A DNA stretch of 64,000 nucleotides from Sabulicella rubraurantiaca (GTDB lineage: Bacteria > Pseudomonadota > Alphaproteobacteria > Acetobacterales > Acetobacteraceae). Position 1 is the stretch's first letter; every line of letters begins with the position of its first letter. The position numbers and the translations under genes are program-made. The notes below the pieces were generated by a model. The model was not told the origin of the DNA. It ran no database searches and saw nothing but the letters and a program-made list of their open reading frames with translations. Positions 26,262 through 35,914 of the stretch are shown here, in pieces. The stretch lies in contig NZ_JAFEUU010000002.1 in the NCBI RefSeq assembly GCF_017355885.1, forward strand, positions 248,001-312,000, read 5' to 3'.

Positions 26262-27205
26262 GCGCCGATCTCCTTGGTGCGCTCGTTGATGCCGCGCAGC
26301 ACGAAGAAGGCGATGACGGCCAGCAGCGGGAACATGAACAGCGATACGGCGGCGCCGCGCGGAATGTTGCCGGACAGGACACCGACCTGAAATGCGTAGG
26401 AGGCGAAGACGTGCGTCAGGTCGCGCGGCCCGCCATTGGTCAGCACACGGACGATGTCATAGTTGGCGAAGGTAACGATGAGCGAGAACAGCACCGTGAT
26501 GGAGATGATGTTCCGCATCATCGGCAGGGTGACATACCGCAGGCGCTGCCAGCCCGTCGCGCCGTCGATATCCGCCGCCTCGTAAAGCTGGTCCGGCACC
26601 GATTTCAGCGCCGCGAGATACATGATCATGAAGAAGGGCGCGCCGTACCAGACGTTCACGATGATGACGGAGATGCGCGCCCACCACATCTCGCCGAGCC
26701 AGGGCACGGGCGGCACGGAGAAGATGGCAAGCAGCCAGTTGATGCTGCTGTAGGACGGCTCGAACATCCACCACCAGCCGAGGGTGGAGAGCGCGGGCGG
26801 GATCACCCAGGGCACCAGCAGCATGCCGCGCCATACGCGCTGCCCCTTGGAGGGGATGTGGTGCAGCATGTGCGCCAGCCAGAAGCCGATCAGCGCCTTC
26901 AGGATCACGGCGGTGATGGCGAAGAAGCAGGATTGCCAGATCACCATCCGGAACGTGTCGTTCTCGAGCAGGATCGCGTAGTTCTCCAGCCCGATGAAGG
27001 CGGTCATCCGCCGGTTCAGCGTGGACAGGTAGATGGCGTAGGCCGCCGGCCAGGCCACCAGCCCGCCGATCACGGCCAGGAGCGGAAGGGTGAGCAGGAA
27101 GGCGATGGTCGATCTGCGCCGCGCCATCTTCTGCAAGGTGGTGGGCGGGGTGGCCCGCGGCGCGATGACGGGCGCGGCGTGGGCGATGGTGGCGTCACTG
27201 GCCAT
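26258..27205 (-). CDS. Sugar ABC transporter permease (MalF type)
   Basis: This 315-residue protein has six or seven membrane helices and the EAA loop PDQLYEAADIDGATGWQRLRYVTLPMMRN near residue 205. It pairs with the MalG-type subunit; the genes overlap as ATGA. It starts 55 bp after the binding-protein gene. The N-terminal region of about 30 residues is polar and cytosolic. Confidence 0.93.
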   Translation of the reverse strand: MASDATIAHAAPVIAPRATPPTTLQKMARRRSTIAFLLTLPLLAVIGGLVAWPAAYAIYLSTLNRRMTAFIGLENYAILLENDTFRMVIWQSCFFAITAVILKALIGFWLAHMLHHIPSKGQRVWRGMLLVPWVIPPALSTLGWWWMFEPSYSSINWLLAIFSVPPVPWLGEMWWARISVIIVNVWYGAPFFMIMYLAALKSVPDQLYEAADIDGATGWQRLRYVTLPMMRNIISITVLFSLIVTFANYDIVRVLTNGGPRDLTHVFASYAFQVGVLSGNIPRGAAVSLFMFPLLAVIAFFVLRGINERTKEIGA

Positions 27206-27259
27206 CCGCGTTCCTCTTGGTCAGACGGAGGCAGGGCACCGCCCTGCCCCCTTCGCCGC

Positions 27260-28609
27260 TCAGCCGCGGCGCATGTTGTTGATCTCGCGCTCGAGCCAGC
27301 CGAGGGCCTGCTCGATCGTCTCGCCGCCCTGGGCGACACGCGCGATGACCTTGGTGTTCAGCGCCTGGATGTACATCTGGCTCGCCAGCTCGGCGGGCGC
27401 GGGCGCGAAGGCGATGGACGGGCGCGCGTCGTGGTGCGGCTTCAACGGGTAGTTGTAGAGGGTGCCGACGGGCGGCCCCTCCGTCTCCCACACCTTGAAG
27501 TCGCTCATCGTGGCGAAGGGCGGGATGTCGTAGCCGTTGGAGGTGTTGGTCGTCGCCTCCGCGCTGTCCCGCTCGGTAAGGAATTCCAGCAGGTTCTTCG
27601 CGGCGGTCTTGTTGCGGCCGAAGCTCCAGATGCCGCTGTTCCAGGGCAGGTAGGCGAGGAAGCGCCCCTGCGGGCCGGAGGGCATGGGGATGGTCCAGCA
27701 CTTCTCCGCCACCTGCGGCGCGTCGCGCTTCGCCACCGCCCAGGCGGAGGGCGGGTTGAACACCAGCGCGGAGCGGCCGGAGATCAGCGCGCGGTTGTTG
27801 GAGGCGTCGTCCCAGGCCCAGACGTCGTTAGGCAGGAAGCGTGCCAGCCGCACGGCATAGTCCATCACCTGCCGGAGCTGCTGGTTATTGCGGATGGTCG
27901 GGTTGCCGCGCTCATCGGTGACGCGCGCGCCGTAGGAGGCGAAAAGGGCGCCGACCCAGTCCACCGCGTCGGTGAACTGGCCCATGGGCAGGCCGAAGGG
28001 CACGTTGGCGCGGTGGCATGCCTCGGCGGCGCGAAGGAAGGTTTCCCAGGTCCAGTCGTCGGCACCCGGGCCCTTTCGGTTCTCCGCCGGCCACATGGCG
28101 CGCACGTCCAGCCCCGCATGTTCCTGCAGCAGGTCGAAGCGGCACAGCGCCGGCTTGTTCTGCGTGCCGGAGGTAGCAGGGATGGCGCGCCAGCCGCCGC
28201 GATGCTTCGCCAGGTACTCGGCCACCTGGTTGGCCGGGCCGTACTTGGCGATCAGCCGGTTCATCACGTCATCCACCGGCTCCAGCTGGTCGGCATAGGT
28301 GCCGACATCCCAGGGCGAGAGCGAGATGATGTCGTGGCCCGAACGGCTCTGCGCCTGGGCGGCAGCGGTGAGCTGAAGCTGATTGCCGGTCGTGTTGATG
28401 AAGTCGAGCTGGACGTTGACGCGGTTGCGCTCGCCCCACTGCCCGCACAGCTGCCGAAGGGCGCCATTGCCGGTGGGGACCCAGTGGTCCCAGAAGGCGC
28501 AGCGCAGCGTGGTGGTGGCCTGGCCGAAGACGGCCGGGGCGTGCAACCCTGCAACGAGTCCCGCGCCGGCGGCCAATACGCCGCGGCGGGGCAGAGACGT
28601 GTCTGCCAT
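27260..28609 (-). CDS. Extracellular solute-binding protein of a CUT1 ABC importer
   Basis: This is a 449-residue periplasmic protein. The N-terminus ADTSLPRRGVLAAGAGLVAGLHAPAVFGQ resembles a twin-arginine signal with cleavage after FGQ or VFG. The mature part has the family-1 binding protein layout, with W- and Y-rich ligand regions and a C-terminal MYIQALNTKVIARVAQGGETIEQAL helix. It leads the four-gene importer operon and diverges from the DauA-like oxidoreductase across 116 bp. Ligand could be a sugar, polyol or amine compound. Confidence 0.9.
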   Translation of the reverse strand: MADTSLPRRGVLAAGAGLVAGLHAPAVFGQATTTLRCAFWDHWVPTGNGALRQLCGQWGERNRVNVQLDFINTTGNQLQLTAAAQAQSRSGHDIISLSPWDVGTYADQLEPVDDVMNRLIAKYGPANQVAEYLAKHRGGWRAIPATSGTQNKPALCRFDLLQEHAGLDVRAMWPAENRKGPGADDWTWETFLRAAEACHRANVPFGLPMGQFTDAVDWVGALFASYGARVTDERGNPTIRNNQQLRQVMDYAVRLARFLPNDVWAWDDASNNRALISGRSALVFNPPSAWAVAKRDAPQVAEKCWTIPMPSGPQGRFLAYLPWNSGIWSFGRNKTAAKNLLEFLTERDSAEATTNTSNGYDIPPFATMSDFKVWETEGPPVGTLYNYPLKPHHDARPSIAFAPAPAELASQMYIQALNTKVIARVAQGGETIEQALGWLEREINNMRRG

Positions 28610-28725
28610 CCCGAACTTCCTCCTGTATCATCATGCGGTCTTGCGCCGCTGCCTGAAGCTTAGGCACCGCGCGTGGCGCCGCGCAACCGCCTTGCCGCCC
28701 CCCGCCCGTGGCCTAGGATGAAAGC

Positions 28726-29832
28726 ATGGACATGCACCGCTTCGATGCGCTGGTGATCGGCGCCGGAATGGCCGGCGCCACGGCTGCCGCCCACCTCGCC
28801 CCCACGCACCGCGTCGCCCTGCTGGAAGCGGAGGAAAGCGCAGGCTTCCACGCCACCGGCCGCTCCGCCGCGATCTGGATCCTCAACTATGGCAACACGG
28901 ATGTCCGCATCCTGACGGGCGCGTCACGCGCCTTCTTCGAGGATTCGCCCGAAGGGTTCGGCCCCCTCGCCCACAAGCGTGCCATCCTCTCCCTCGCGCC
29001 GCCCGACCAGATGGAGGCGATGGAGCAGATGCTGCGCGTCGGCATGGGGCTGACCCCGATCACGGTCGCGGAGGCCAAGGAATTGGTGCCGGCGATCCGC
29101 GACGGCTATGCCGAGGCGGCGCTGATCGAGCGCGACGCCTTCGACATCGACGTCGCGGCGCTGCACCAGGGTTTCCTGCGGCAGGTGAAGGCGGCGGGGG
29201 GCGCGCTGGAGTTGCGCCGCCGCACGGGCCGCGTCTGGCGCGAGGGCGGCGAGTGGCGCGCCGAGACCTCGGGCGGCAGCATCTTCGCCGCGCCGGTCGT
29301 GGTGAACGCCGCCGGGGCCTGGGGCGACGTGGTGGCGCGCAACGCGGGGTTGCGCCCGCTCGGCCTCCAGCCCAAGCGCCGCACCGCCTGCATCGTGGAC
29401 CCCGCACCCTACACCAGCACCGACTGGCCGCTGGTCGGCGACGTGATCCATAGCTGGTACGCGCGGCCGGAGGCACGGTCCAAGCTGATGGTCAGCCCGG
29501 CCGACGAGACGGATAGCGAGCCCACTGATGCCCAGCCCGACGAGTACGACGTGGCCGTGGCGGTGGACCGAATGCAACAGGGCCTCGCCATCGAGGTGAA
29601 GCGGGTTGAGCATAAATGGGCCGGGCTGCGGACCTTCGCCCCCGACCGCTCGCTCTGCATCGGCGAGGGGGAGGAGCGCGGCTTCTTCTGGATGTGCGGC
29701 CAGGGCGGCTACGGCATCCAGACCGCGCCGGGGGCGGGGCGCCTCATTGCCGCGCTGGTGCGCGGGTCGGCGCCGGACCCAGATGTTGCCCCCGCCGTCG
29801 GGCCGGTGGACCCGAAGCGCTTCGCGGGGTGA
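28726..29832 (+). CDS. FAD-dependent oxidoreductase, D-arginine dehydrogenase-like (DAO family)
   Basis: This 368-residue protein has an N-terminal FAD motif (ALVIGAGMAGATAAAHLA, LLEAEE). The segment ESAGFHATGRSAAIWILNYG follows, which is close to the active-site loop of Pseudomonas DauA, and the C-terminal FWMCGQGGYGIQTAPGAGRL closes the FAD site. DauA-type enzymes oxidise broad D-amino acids to 2-oxo acids without oxygen. It diverges from the ABC importer operon, so the two may serve uptake and oxidation of the same amine compound. Substrate specificity is inferred only. Confidence 0.85.
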   Translation: MDMHRFDALVIGAGMAGATAAAHLAPTHRVALLEAEESAGFHATGRSAAIWILNYGNTDVRILTGASRAFFEDSPEGFGPLAHKRAILSLAPPDQMEAMEQMLRVGMGLTPITVAEAKELVPAIRDGYAEAALIERDAFDIDVAALHQGFLRQVKAAGGALELRRRTGRVWREGGEWRAETSGGSIFAAPVVVNAAGAWGDVVARNAGLRPLGLQPKRRTACIVDPAPYTSTDWPLVGDVIHSWYARPEARSKLMVSPADETDSEPTDAQPDEYDVAVAVDRMQQGLAIEVKRVEHKWAGLRTFAPDRSLCIGEGEERGFFWMCGQGGYGIQTAPGAGRLIAALVRGSAPDPDVAPAVGPVDPKRFAG

Positions 29833-29863
29833 CGCAACGCATCCTTGCCGCGTTGGGGAGGGT

Positions 29864-30487
29864 ATGAAACAGGCGCTCCGCAACCGGTTCATCTTCTTCT
29901 CCCTGCCTGGCGGCGCAGTCATCTGGGGCCTCGTATCCCTCACTGGGCTGTCGGGCACGGACGGGCTGATGATCGGCTGGATCGCCCATGTGGTCGCGCA
30001 CGCCACCTGGGCCTGGAAGCACCTGGGCTGCGCCACGCCCGAGGCGATGCGCGAAAGGACGCGGCGCCTGGGCCAGGGTCGCGGCACGGTCCTCGCCATC
30101 GCCCTGCTGGCGGCGGCGGTGGCGGGCGGCACGGTGGTCGCGGAGCTGATAATGGAGAAGAACGCCGCGATCTGGGAACGAGTGCTGGCCGTGCTGACCA
30201 TCATCTCGGCCTGGGCGCATGTGCAACTGCTCTTCGCGCAGGAATACGCGCACGAATACTGGGAGGAGGATCGCGGCATCGACTTCCCCGGCGGCGACGG
30301 CACGCCGGAGTTCACCGAGTTCCTCTACGTCGCCACCATGGTCGGCACGGCGGGTCAGGTGAGCGACACGCCGACCAACAAGCCGGACATGCGAAGGCTG
30401 GTGATGACCCACGCCCTCGTTTCCTTCGCCTTCAACGCCGTGATCCTGGCGGTGACGCTGGAGGTGCTGGGCAACCTCGCGGGCTAG
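29864..30487 (+). CDS. DUF1345 family membrane protein
   Basis: The protein has 207 residues and four or five membrane helices. The family's conserved end is clear: FTEFLYVATMVGTAGQVSDTPTNKPDMRRLVMTHALVSFAFNAVILAVTLEVL. DUF1345 has no established function. Start ATG 29864 follows GGGGAGGG, 31 bp after the oxidoreductase stop, so co-transcription is likely. Its stop TAG shares the palindrome CTAG with that of the convergent DUF1028 gene. Confidence 0.86.
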   Translation: MKQALRNRFIFFSLPGGAVIWGLVSLTGLSGTDGLMIGWIAHVVAHATWAWKHLGCATPEAMRERTRRLGQGRGTVLAIALLAAAVAGGTVVAELIMEKNAAIWERVLAVLTIISAWAHVQLLFAQEYAHEYWEEDRGIDFPGGDGTPEFTEFLYVATMVGTAGQVSDTPTNKPDMRRLVMTHALVSFAFNAVILAVTLEVLGNLAG

Positions 30488-31131
30488 CCCGCGGCTGCCT
30501 CCAGCGCCCGGGCCAGGAACAATTCGGCCATGGGTTCATAGGCCTCCCAGGTTGCGCGCAGCGCGGCCAGGGGATGCGGCGAGAAATCCACGCGCAGATC
30601 CACGTCGGGAAACACGTGCGGCCCTTGCACGCGCAGCGCGGCGGAGACGAGTGGCGCGCCCTCGCCGCCCGCCGCCTCCCCTGCCTCCAGCGCGCGCAGC
30701 AGGCGCTCGGCCATGGCTTCGTCCGGCGCGGCCAGCGCGGCGTCGAGCATGGCGCGCGGCACGCGGTCATTGGCCAGGATATTGCCGATGGCGACGCATC
30801 CCGGCCCCTCGGCGGAAGCAAGCACGCCACGGATGGACGGACCGGTGAAGTGCGCGGTGCGCCCCGCTGCATCCAGCACCGCCACTTGCCGCCATTGCCG
30901 GTGCGGCGAGGTGGCGACGAGCGCCGCCACCGCTTCCTCTGCCGTGCATCCCGAAGCGAGCAGCGCCAGTCCACGTGGGCCGAGGCGCATGTCGGTGCGC
31001 GCCTGGGTCAGCACCGCCCCCTGCCCTGCGGCCGTCCACGGCACGCGCGCTCCCACGGCGGGCGAAGAGGTCGTGACGGCGGCACCGAAGGCGCCCGTGC
31101 GCGGGCAATGGATCAGCAGGGAGAAGGTCAT
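30484..31131 (-). CDS. DUF1028 family (Ntn-hydrolase-like) protein
   Basis: This 215-residue protein has the DUF1028 pattern: MTFSLLIHCPRTGAFGAAVTTSSPAVGARVPWTAAGQGAVLTQARTD, then DAAGRTAHFTG and GCVAIGNILAN. The family has an Ntn-hydrolase-like fold and is repeatedly found beside peptide or amino-acid import and hydrolase genes, but its reaction is unknown. It is divergent from the amino-acid ABC operon with 113 bp between starts, which supports a common pathway. Confidence 0.86.
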   Translation of the reverse strand: MTFSLLIHCPRTGAFGAAVTTSSPAVGARVPWTAAGQGAVLTQARTDMRLGPRGLALLASGCTAEEAVAALVATSPHRQWRQVAVLDAAGRTAHFTGPSIRGVLASAEGPGCVAIGNILANDRVPRAMLDAALAAPDEAMAERLLRALEAGEAAGGEGAPLVSAALRVQGPHVFPDVDLRVDFSPHPLAALRATWEAYEPMAELFLARALEAAAG

Positions 31132-31244
31132 GACGCCCTCGTGTCGCACCGCAGCAGGGCTTGCGGGAGTTGAAACGCCAGACCTAGACTTCGCCATGCT
31201 GACGAGCAAGGCACGCGGAGCCACGTTCCGCACCCTCAGGCCCC

Positions 31245-32081
31245 ATGCTGCCTGACGCGCGGACGCTTCGCGTGGTGCAGCGGCGGCGGCCCGGCCGTTG
31301 GCTCGCCACGATCCTCGTCCTCGCGCTGCTCGCGCTCGTCATCCGCGCCTTTGCCCTGGGGCAGATCGAATGGTCGGTGGTGGGCGAATACATGACCGCG
31401 CCCGTCATCCTCGCGGGGCTGGTGAACACGCTGGTGATGACGGTCTGCGCCATGGCGCTTGGCCTCGCGCTCGGCGTGCTGGCGGCGGTGATGAGCATGT
31501 CGCCCAACCCGGTGATGGTGGGCGTGGCGAAGTTCTACATCTGGTTCTTCCGCGGCACGCCGCTGCTGCTGCAGCTGCTCCTGTGGTTCAACCTCGCGCT
31601 GATCTTCCCGCGCCTCGGCATTCCCGGCTTGTTCGAGGCGCGGACGGTGGACGTCATCACGCCCTTCGTCGCCACCTGGCTCGGACTGGGCATCAACCAG
31701 GGGGCCTATACGGCCGAGGTGGTGCGCTCCGGCATCCTGTCCGTGGACCGGGGCCAGGCGGAGGCGGCGCAGGCGGTGGGGATGACGCGCATCCAGGCCA
31801 TGTTCCGCATCGTGCTGCCGCAGGCGCTGCGCGTGATCGTGCCGCCCGTGGGCAACGAGGTGGTGAGCATGGTGAAGCTCACCTCCGTCGCCAGCGTGAT
31901 CCAGTTCTCCGAGATCCTGCGCAACGCGCAGACCATCTACTACGCCAATGCCCGGGTGATCGAGCTGCTGATCGTCGCCGCGGCCTGGTACCTCGCGGCG
32001 GTGACGGTGCTGTCCCTGTTCCAGGCCATGCTGGAACGGCGGCTGGCGCGCGGCGTCTCGACGGCGGGCCGCCCCGCATGA
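31245..32081 (+). CDS. Polar amino acid ABC transporter permease
   Basis: The protein has 278 residues with five predicted membrane helices. The EAA loop reads [34 protein letters not shown] near residue 170, and [13 protein letters not shown] is typical of HisM/GlnP-type permeases. It is the first gene of a six-gene operon; the next gene overlaps it as ATGA. It probably works as a homodimer because only one permease gene is present. Confidence 0.93.
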   Translation: MLPDARTLRVVQRRRPGRWLATILVLALLALVIRAFALGQIEWSVVGEYMTAPVILAGLVNTLVMTVCAMALGLALGVLAAVMSMSPNPVMVGVAKFYIWFFRGTPLLLQLLLWFNLALIFPRLGIPGLFEARTVDVITPFVATWLGLGINQGAYTAEVVRSGILSVDRGQAEAAQAVGMTRIQAMFRIVLPQALRVIVPPVGNEVVSMVKLTSVASVIQFSEILRNAQTIYYANARVIELLIVAAAWYLAAVTVLSLFQAMLERRLARGVSTAGRPA

Positions 32082-32851
32082 GCGAAGCGATGCCCATGGT
32101 GGCGGTGCGCCACCTGTCCAAGTCCTTTGGCGCTGTGAAGGCCCTCACCGATGTCAGCCTGGACGTGGCGAAGGGCGAGGTGGTGTGCCTGCTCGGCCCA
32201 TCCGGCTCGGGCAAGTCCACGCTGCTGCGCTGCGTGAACCACCTTGAAAAGCCGGATGCCGGCGCGGTCTGGCTGAACGGGGAGCTGATCGGCTACCGGA
32301 GGGAGGGTGACCGGCTGCTTGAGCTGCCCGACCCGCAGGTGGCGCGGCAGCGGCGGCGCTTCGGCATGGTGTTCCAGCGCTTCAACCTGTGGCCGCACAG
32401 GACGGCCTTGCAGAACGTCATGGAAGGTCCGCTGCGAGTCGGACGCCGCCCGGCTCGCGAGGCGCGAGAGCGGGCCGAGGCGCTGCTGGCCCGAGTTGGC
32501 CTCGCGGACAAGGCCGATGCCTGGCCGGCACAGCTTTCGGGCGGGCAGCAGCAGCGCGTCGGCATCGCGCGCGCCCTCGCCATGGAGCCGGAGGTCATGT
32601 TGTTCGACGAGCCGACCTCCGCCCTCGACCCCGAGCTGGTTGGCGAGGTGCTGGCGGTGATGCGCGACCTGGCACGCAGCGGCATCACCATGATGGTGGT
32701 CACGCACGAGGTGGGCTTCGCGCGCGAGGTCGCGGACCGGGTCGTGTTCATGGATGCGGGCACGGTGGTCGAGGAAGGACCGGCCGCGCAGGTGCTGGGC
32801 CAGCCGCGCCAGGCCCGCACCCGAGCCTTCCTGTCCGCCGTGCTGGCCTGA
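32078..32851 (+). CDS. Amino acid ABC transporter ATP-binding protein
   Basis: This 257-residue protein has Walker [10 protein letters not shown], signature [19 protein letters not shown], Walker [21 protein letters not shown] and the His switch VTHEVGFA. This is the GlnQ/HisP class. The insertion [22 protein letters not shown] between Walker A and the Q-loop is common in HisP-like members. ATG overlaps the permease stop. Confidence 0.94.
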   Translation: MSEAMPMVAVRHLSKSFGAVKALTDVSLDVAKGEVVCLLGPSGSGKSTLLRCVNHLEKPDAGAVWLNGELIGYRREGDRLLELPDPQVARQRRRFGMVFQRFNLWPHRTALQNVMEGPLRVGRRPAREARERAEALLARVGLADKADAWPAQLSGGQQQRVGIARALAMEPEVMLFDEPTSALDPELVGEVLAVMRDLARSGITMMVVTHEVGFAREVADRVVFMDAGTVVEEGPAAQVLGQPRQARTRAFLSAVLA

Positions 32852-32868
32852 AATCGAGGAGACCGAGG

Positions 32869-33717
32869 ATGTTCCACCGAATCCGATGCCGTGCAGCCGC
32901 CCTGCTGGGCGCGGCACTGCTGCTCGCCCCGCTTGCCGCCATGGCGCAGGACCGCATCGCCCTGCCGGACCGCATCCGCCGCGCCGGCAAGATCATCGTC
33001 GCCACCTATCCGAATTACCCGCCGCTGACCTACCGCGACCCGCAGACCAATGCCCGGCTTGGCTTCGACGTGGAGCTGACGGAGGCGATCGGGCGGGAAC
33101 TGGGGGTGGCGGTGGAGTGGCAGGAAATGCCCTTCGTGCAGTTCTTTCCTTCACTGCAGACGGGGCGGATCGACCTCGCCATCGATGGCATTTCCGACCT
33201 GCCCGCGCGGCGCGGGCCGCTCGACTTCGTGAACTACCTCCGCACCGGGGCGCAGTTCATGACACTGGACCGCAACGCCGAGATTCGGCAGCCCACCGAT
33301 CTGTGCGGCAAGCGCGTCGGCGCCAGCCGTTCCACCAACTGGCCGCGCAACATCGAGGCGTGGTCGCAGGAGAATTGCGTGGCGCAGGGCCGCCCCGCCA
33401 TTACGGTCGTCGGCACCGAGGGTTCGGTGGATGCGCGCACCCAGCTTCGCACCGGGCGCATCGACGGCTCCGTCCAGGGCAATGAGACCATGGGCTGGCT
33501 GATGCGGCAGGAGCCGGGCGTGTACCGCACCCTGGGCGAGCCCTTCACCGAGAACCTGACGGGGATTCCCGTCGCCTCCTCCGAACCGCAGCTGCGCGAC
33601 GCGGTGAAGACGGCGCTGGAGCGGCTGCTGGCCAACGGCACTTACCGAGAGCTGCTCCGCAAGCACGGGCTGGAGGCGAACGCGCTCTCCGCCATCACGG
33701 TCAACGCGGGGCGCTGA
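32869..33717 (+). CDS. Periplasmic amino-acid-type substrate-binding protein
   Basis: This 282-residue protein has a signal peptide (RCRAAALLGAALLLAPLAAMAQD). The family-3 binding domain follows: KIIVATYPNYPPLTYRDPQTNARLGFDVELTEAIG, then LQTGRIDLAIDGISDLPARR. It delivers the ligand to the permease encoded two genes upstream. Two cysteines (DLCGKRV and ENCVAQG) may form a disulfide. Start 32869 has GGAG upstream. The ligand is probably a zwitterionic or N-acylated amino compound. Confidence 0.92.
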   Translation: MFHRIRCRAAALLGAALLLAPLAAMAQDRIALPDRIRRAGKIIVATYPNYPPLTYRDPQTNARLGFDVELTEAIGRELGVAVEWQEMPFVQFFPSLQTGRIDLAIDGISDLPARRGPLDFVNYLRTGAQFMTLDRNAEIRQPTDLCGKRVGASRSTNWPRNIEAWSQENCVAQGRPAITVVGTEGSVDARTQLRTGRIDGSVQGNETMGWLMRQEPGVYRTLGEPFTENLTGIPVASSEPQLRDAVKTALERLLANGTYRELLRKHGLEANALSAITVNAGR

Positions 33718-33720
33718 GTC

Positions 33721-34974
33721 ATGGCGGATGCGACGCGCGCTTCCCTGCTCCGGCGTCTCGACGATGAGCGGGAGGGGCTGATCGCCTTCCTGCAGGGTTT
33801 CCTGCGCGCCCGCTCCGCCAACCCACCGGGCGACACCACGGAGGCCGCAACCTTCCTGGGCGACTGGCTGGACAAGCAGGGTGCGCCCTGGCGGATCGCC
33901 GCTGCCAAGCCGCACCTCCCCAACATCGTCGGGAGCTTCGAGGGGGCGCGGCCGGGGCGGCACCTCGTGCTCAACGGCCATATCGACGTCTTCCCGCCGC
34001 TGGACGAAAGCGGCTGGTCGGGCGAGCGGCGCGACGGAAGGATCTTCGGCCGCGGCGCCTCCGACATGAAGGCGGGCACCGCGGCAGGCGTCATCACCTA
34101 TGCCTGGCTGCATGGGCTGCGCGCCGAGCTGGGCGGGCGGCTCACCCTCACCGCCGTGTCGGACGAGCAGACGGGTGGCGAGTTCGGCACGCGCTGGCTG
34201 TTCGAGACGATGCGCAACGAGGTGCTGGGCGATTGCTGCCTGAATGGCGAGCCCTCGGGCCTCAACAACGTGCGCTTCATGGAGAAGGGCACGCTGCGCG
34301 TCATCGTCACCATCCGCGCGCCGGGCGGGCATGGCGGCTACCCGCATCTGTCGCGCAACCCGGTCAAGATCGCAGCGCAGATGATCGCGGAGTTCGAGCG
34401 GCGCTTCCACATGCGCGAGACCGTGCTGCCCGAAGCCGTCTCGCGCGCGCTGACGACGCCGGAGGCGGTGGCGGTGCTGGAAGCCGGAATGGGTGCCGGC
34501 GCGGCGGAGGTCGTGCGCCGCATGACCTTCAACCCCGGCGTGATCCAGGGCGGGTTGAAGGTGAACCAGATCCCGCATGAATGCCGCTTCGAGGTGGATC
34601 TCCGCATCCCCGTCGGCATCGACCGCGACGCGGTGCTGGAGGAGGTGACGGAGGTCTGCGCCGCGCACGAGGCGGAGTTCTCGGTCGTCCACAGCCACTC
34701 CTACCCGGGCAGCATGGCCGATCCGGAGAGCGAGATGATGCGCATCATCCAGGACAATGCGGAGGCTGCCACCGGGCGGCGCCCGGTGCCCATGTCCTCG
34801 CTTGGTGGCTCGGATAGCCGCTACTGGCGCTATGAGGGCGTGCCCGCCTATCTCTACGGTCCCTCGCCGGTTTCCATGGGGCGTGGCGACGAGAACGTGA
34901 CGGAGGAGGAGTACCTCGCCGTGGTGCGGGTCCATCTGCTCTCCGCCTATGACTATTTGCGCGCGGGGAACTGA
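33721..34974 (+). CDS. M20 family metallohydrolase (ArgE/DapE type)
   Basis: This 417-residue protein shows metal-site motifs HLVLNGHIDVFPP near residue 82, GRGASDMKAGTAAGV near 102 and SDEQTGGEFGT (catalytic Glu) near 143. The lid domain then carries GGHGGYPHLSRNPV. These enzymes remove acyl or carbamoyl groups from amino acids using two zinc ions. It begins 3 bp after the binding-protein gene. The likely job is deacylation of the imported compound before the PLP enzyme acts. Confidence 0.92.
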   Translation: MADATRASLLRRLDDEREGLIAFLQGFLRARSANPPGDTTEAATFLGDWLDKQGAPWRIAAAKPHLPNIVGSFEGARPGRHLVLNGHIDVFPPLDESGWSGERRDGRIFGRGASDMKAGTAAGVITYAWLHGLRAELGGRLTLTAVSDEQTGGEFGTRWLFETMRNEVLGDCCLNGEPSGLNNVRFMEKGTLRVIVTIRAPGGHGGYPHLSRNPVKIAAQMIAEFERRFHMRETVLPEAVSRALTTPEAVAVLEAGMGAGAAEVVRRMTFNPGVIQGGLKVNQIPHECRFEVDLRIPVGIDRDAVLEEVTEVCAAHEAEFSVVHSHSYPGSMADPESEMMRIIQDNAEAATGRRPVPMSSLGGSDSRYWRYEGVPAYLYGPSPVSMGRGDENVTEEEYLAVVRVHLLSAYDYLRAGN

Positions 34975-34975
34975 G

Positions 34976-35914
34976 ATGTTCAACCTGCATGCCCTGGAGG
35001 AGGCGGAGAAGCTGGTGCGCCGCTTCTTCCCCGCCACGCCGCAATACAACTGGCCGCTGCTGGAAGCGCGCACAGGGTGCGAGGTGTGGGTCAAGCACGA
35101 GAACCACACCCCCACCGGCGCCTTCAAGGTGCGTGGTGGGCTGGTCTACATGGACGGGCTGCACTCGCGCGGGGTCATCACCGCCACGCGTGGCAATCAC
35201 GGCCAGTCCCTCGCCTATGCCGGGGCGCGCTACGGCGTCCCGGTCACCATCGTCGTGCCGCACGGCAACAGCCGCGAAAAGAACGCCGCGATGCGCGCAC
35301 TGGGCGCGACGCTGATCGAGCACGGCACCGATTTCGACGAGGCGCGGGTGGAGGCGCAGCGCCTGGCGGAACAGGACGAGCTGGATTTCGCCCCCTCCTT
35401 CGCGGAACCGCTGGTGCGTGGCGTCGCCACCTATGCGCTGGAGCTGCTGCGCGGCATTCCGGTGCCGGATGCGCTCTACGTGCCCATCGGCCTCGGCTCA
35501 GGCATCTGCGGCTGCATCATGGCGCGCGACCTCTTGGGGCTTTCGACCGAGATCATCGGCGTGCAGAGCACGGGGGCGGATGCCTATGCGCGCTCCTTCC
35601 GCGAGGGGCGCGTGGTGGAGACGGAGCGGGCGGACACGAAGGCGGACGGCATGGCGACGCGCGTGCCGGACCCGGCGGCGCTGGAGATCATCCGGCGTGG
35701 CGCCTCGCGCATCGTCACCGTCACGGATGACGAGGTGCGCGACGCCATCCGCGCCTATTGGCAGGACACGCACAACCTCGCCGAGGGGGCGGGCGCCGCG
35801 CCGCTGGCCGCGCTGATGCAGGAACGCGATGCGATGAAGGGCCGCCGCGCCGCGGTGATCCTGTGCGGCGGCAATATCGACCTCGACCTGTTCCGGGATT
35901 GGGTGCTCCCATGA
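34976..35914 (+). CDS. Threonine dehydratase-like PLP enzyme (EutB-like)
   Basis: The protein has 312 residues and the fold-type II PLP lysine in TPTGAFKVRGG near residue 46. A cofactor-binding TRGNHGQSLAYAG follows, then the phosphate loop PIGLGSGICGCIMAR. It resembles catabolic threonine dehydratase and EutB of hydroxyectoine utilisation, with no ACT regulatory domain. It would deaminate a beta-hydroxy or diamino acid released by the upstream hydrolase. Start ATG 34976 is 1 bp after the M20 stop. Confidence 0.88.
   Translation: MFNLHALEEAEKLVRRFFPATPQYNWPLLEARTGCEVWVKHENHTPTGAFKVRGGLVYMDGLHSRGVITATRGNHGQSLAYAGARYGVPVTIVVPHGNSREKNAAMRALGATLIEHGTDFDEARVEAQRLAEQDELDFAPSFAEPLVRGVATYALELLRGIPVPDALYVPIGLGSGICGCIMARDLLGLSTEIIGVQSTGADAYARSFREGRVVETERADTKADGMATRVPDPAALEIIRRGASRIVTVTDDEVRDAIRAYWQDTHNLAEGAGAAPLAALMQERDAMKGRRAAVILCGGNIDLDLFRDWVLP

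Noticed and set aside
26411-28663. A 750-codon plus-strand frame over the ABC permease and binding-protein genes
   Set aside because: It is antisense to three well-defined transporter genes and has the composition of a shadow frame.
33151-35127. A 658-codon minus-strand frame over the binding protein and M20 hydrolase genes
   Set aside because: Antisense to two genes with intact active-site motifs; no ribosome site or domain.
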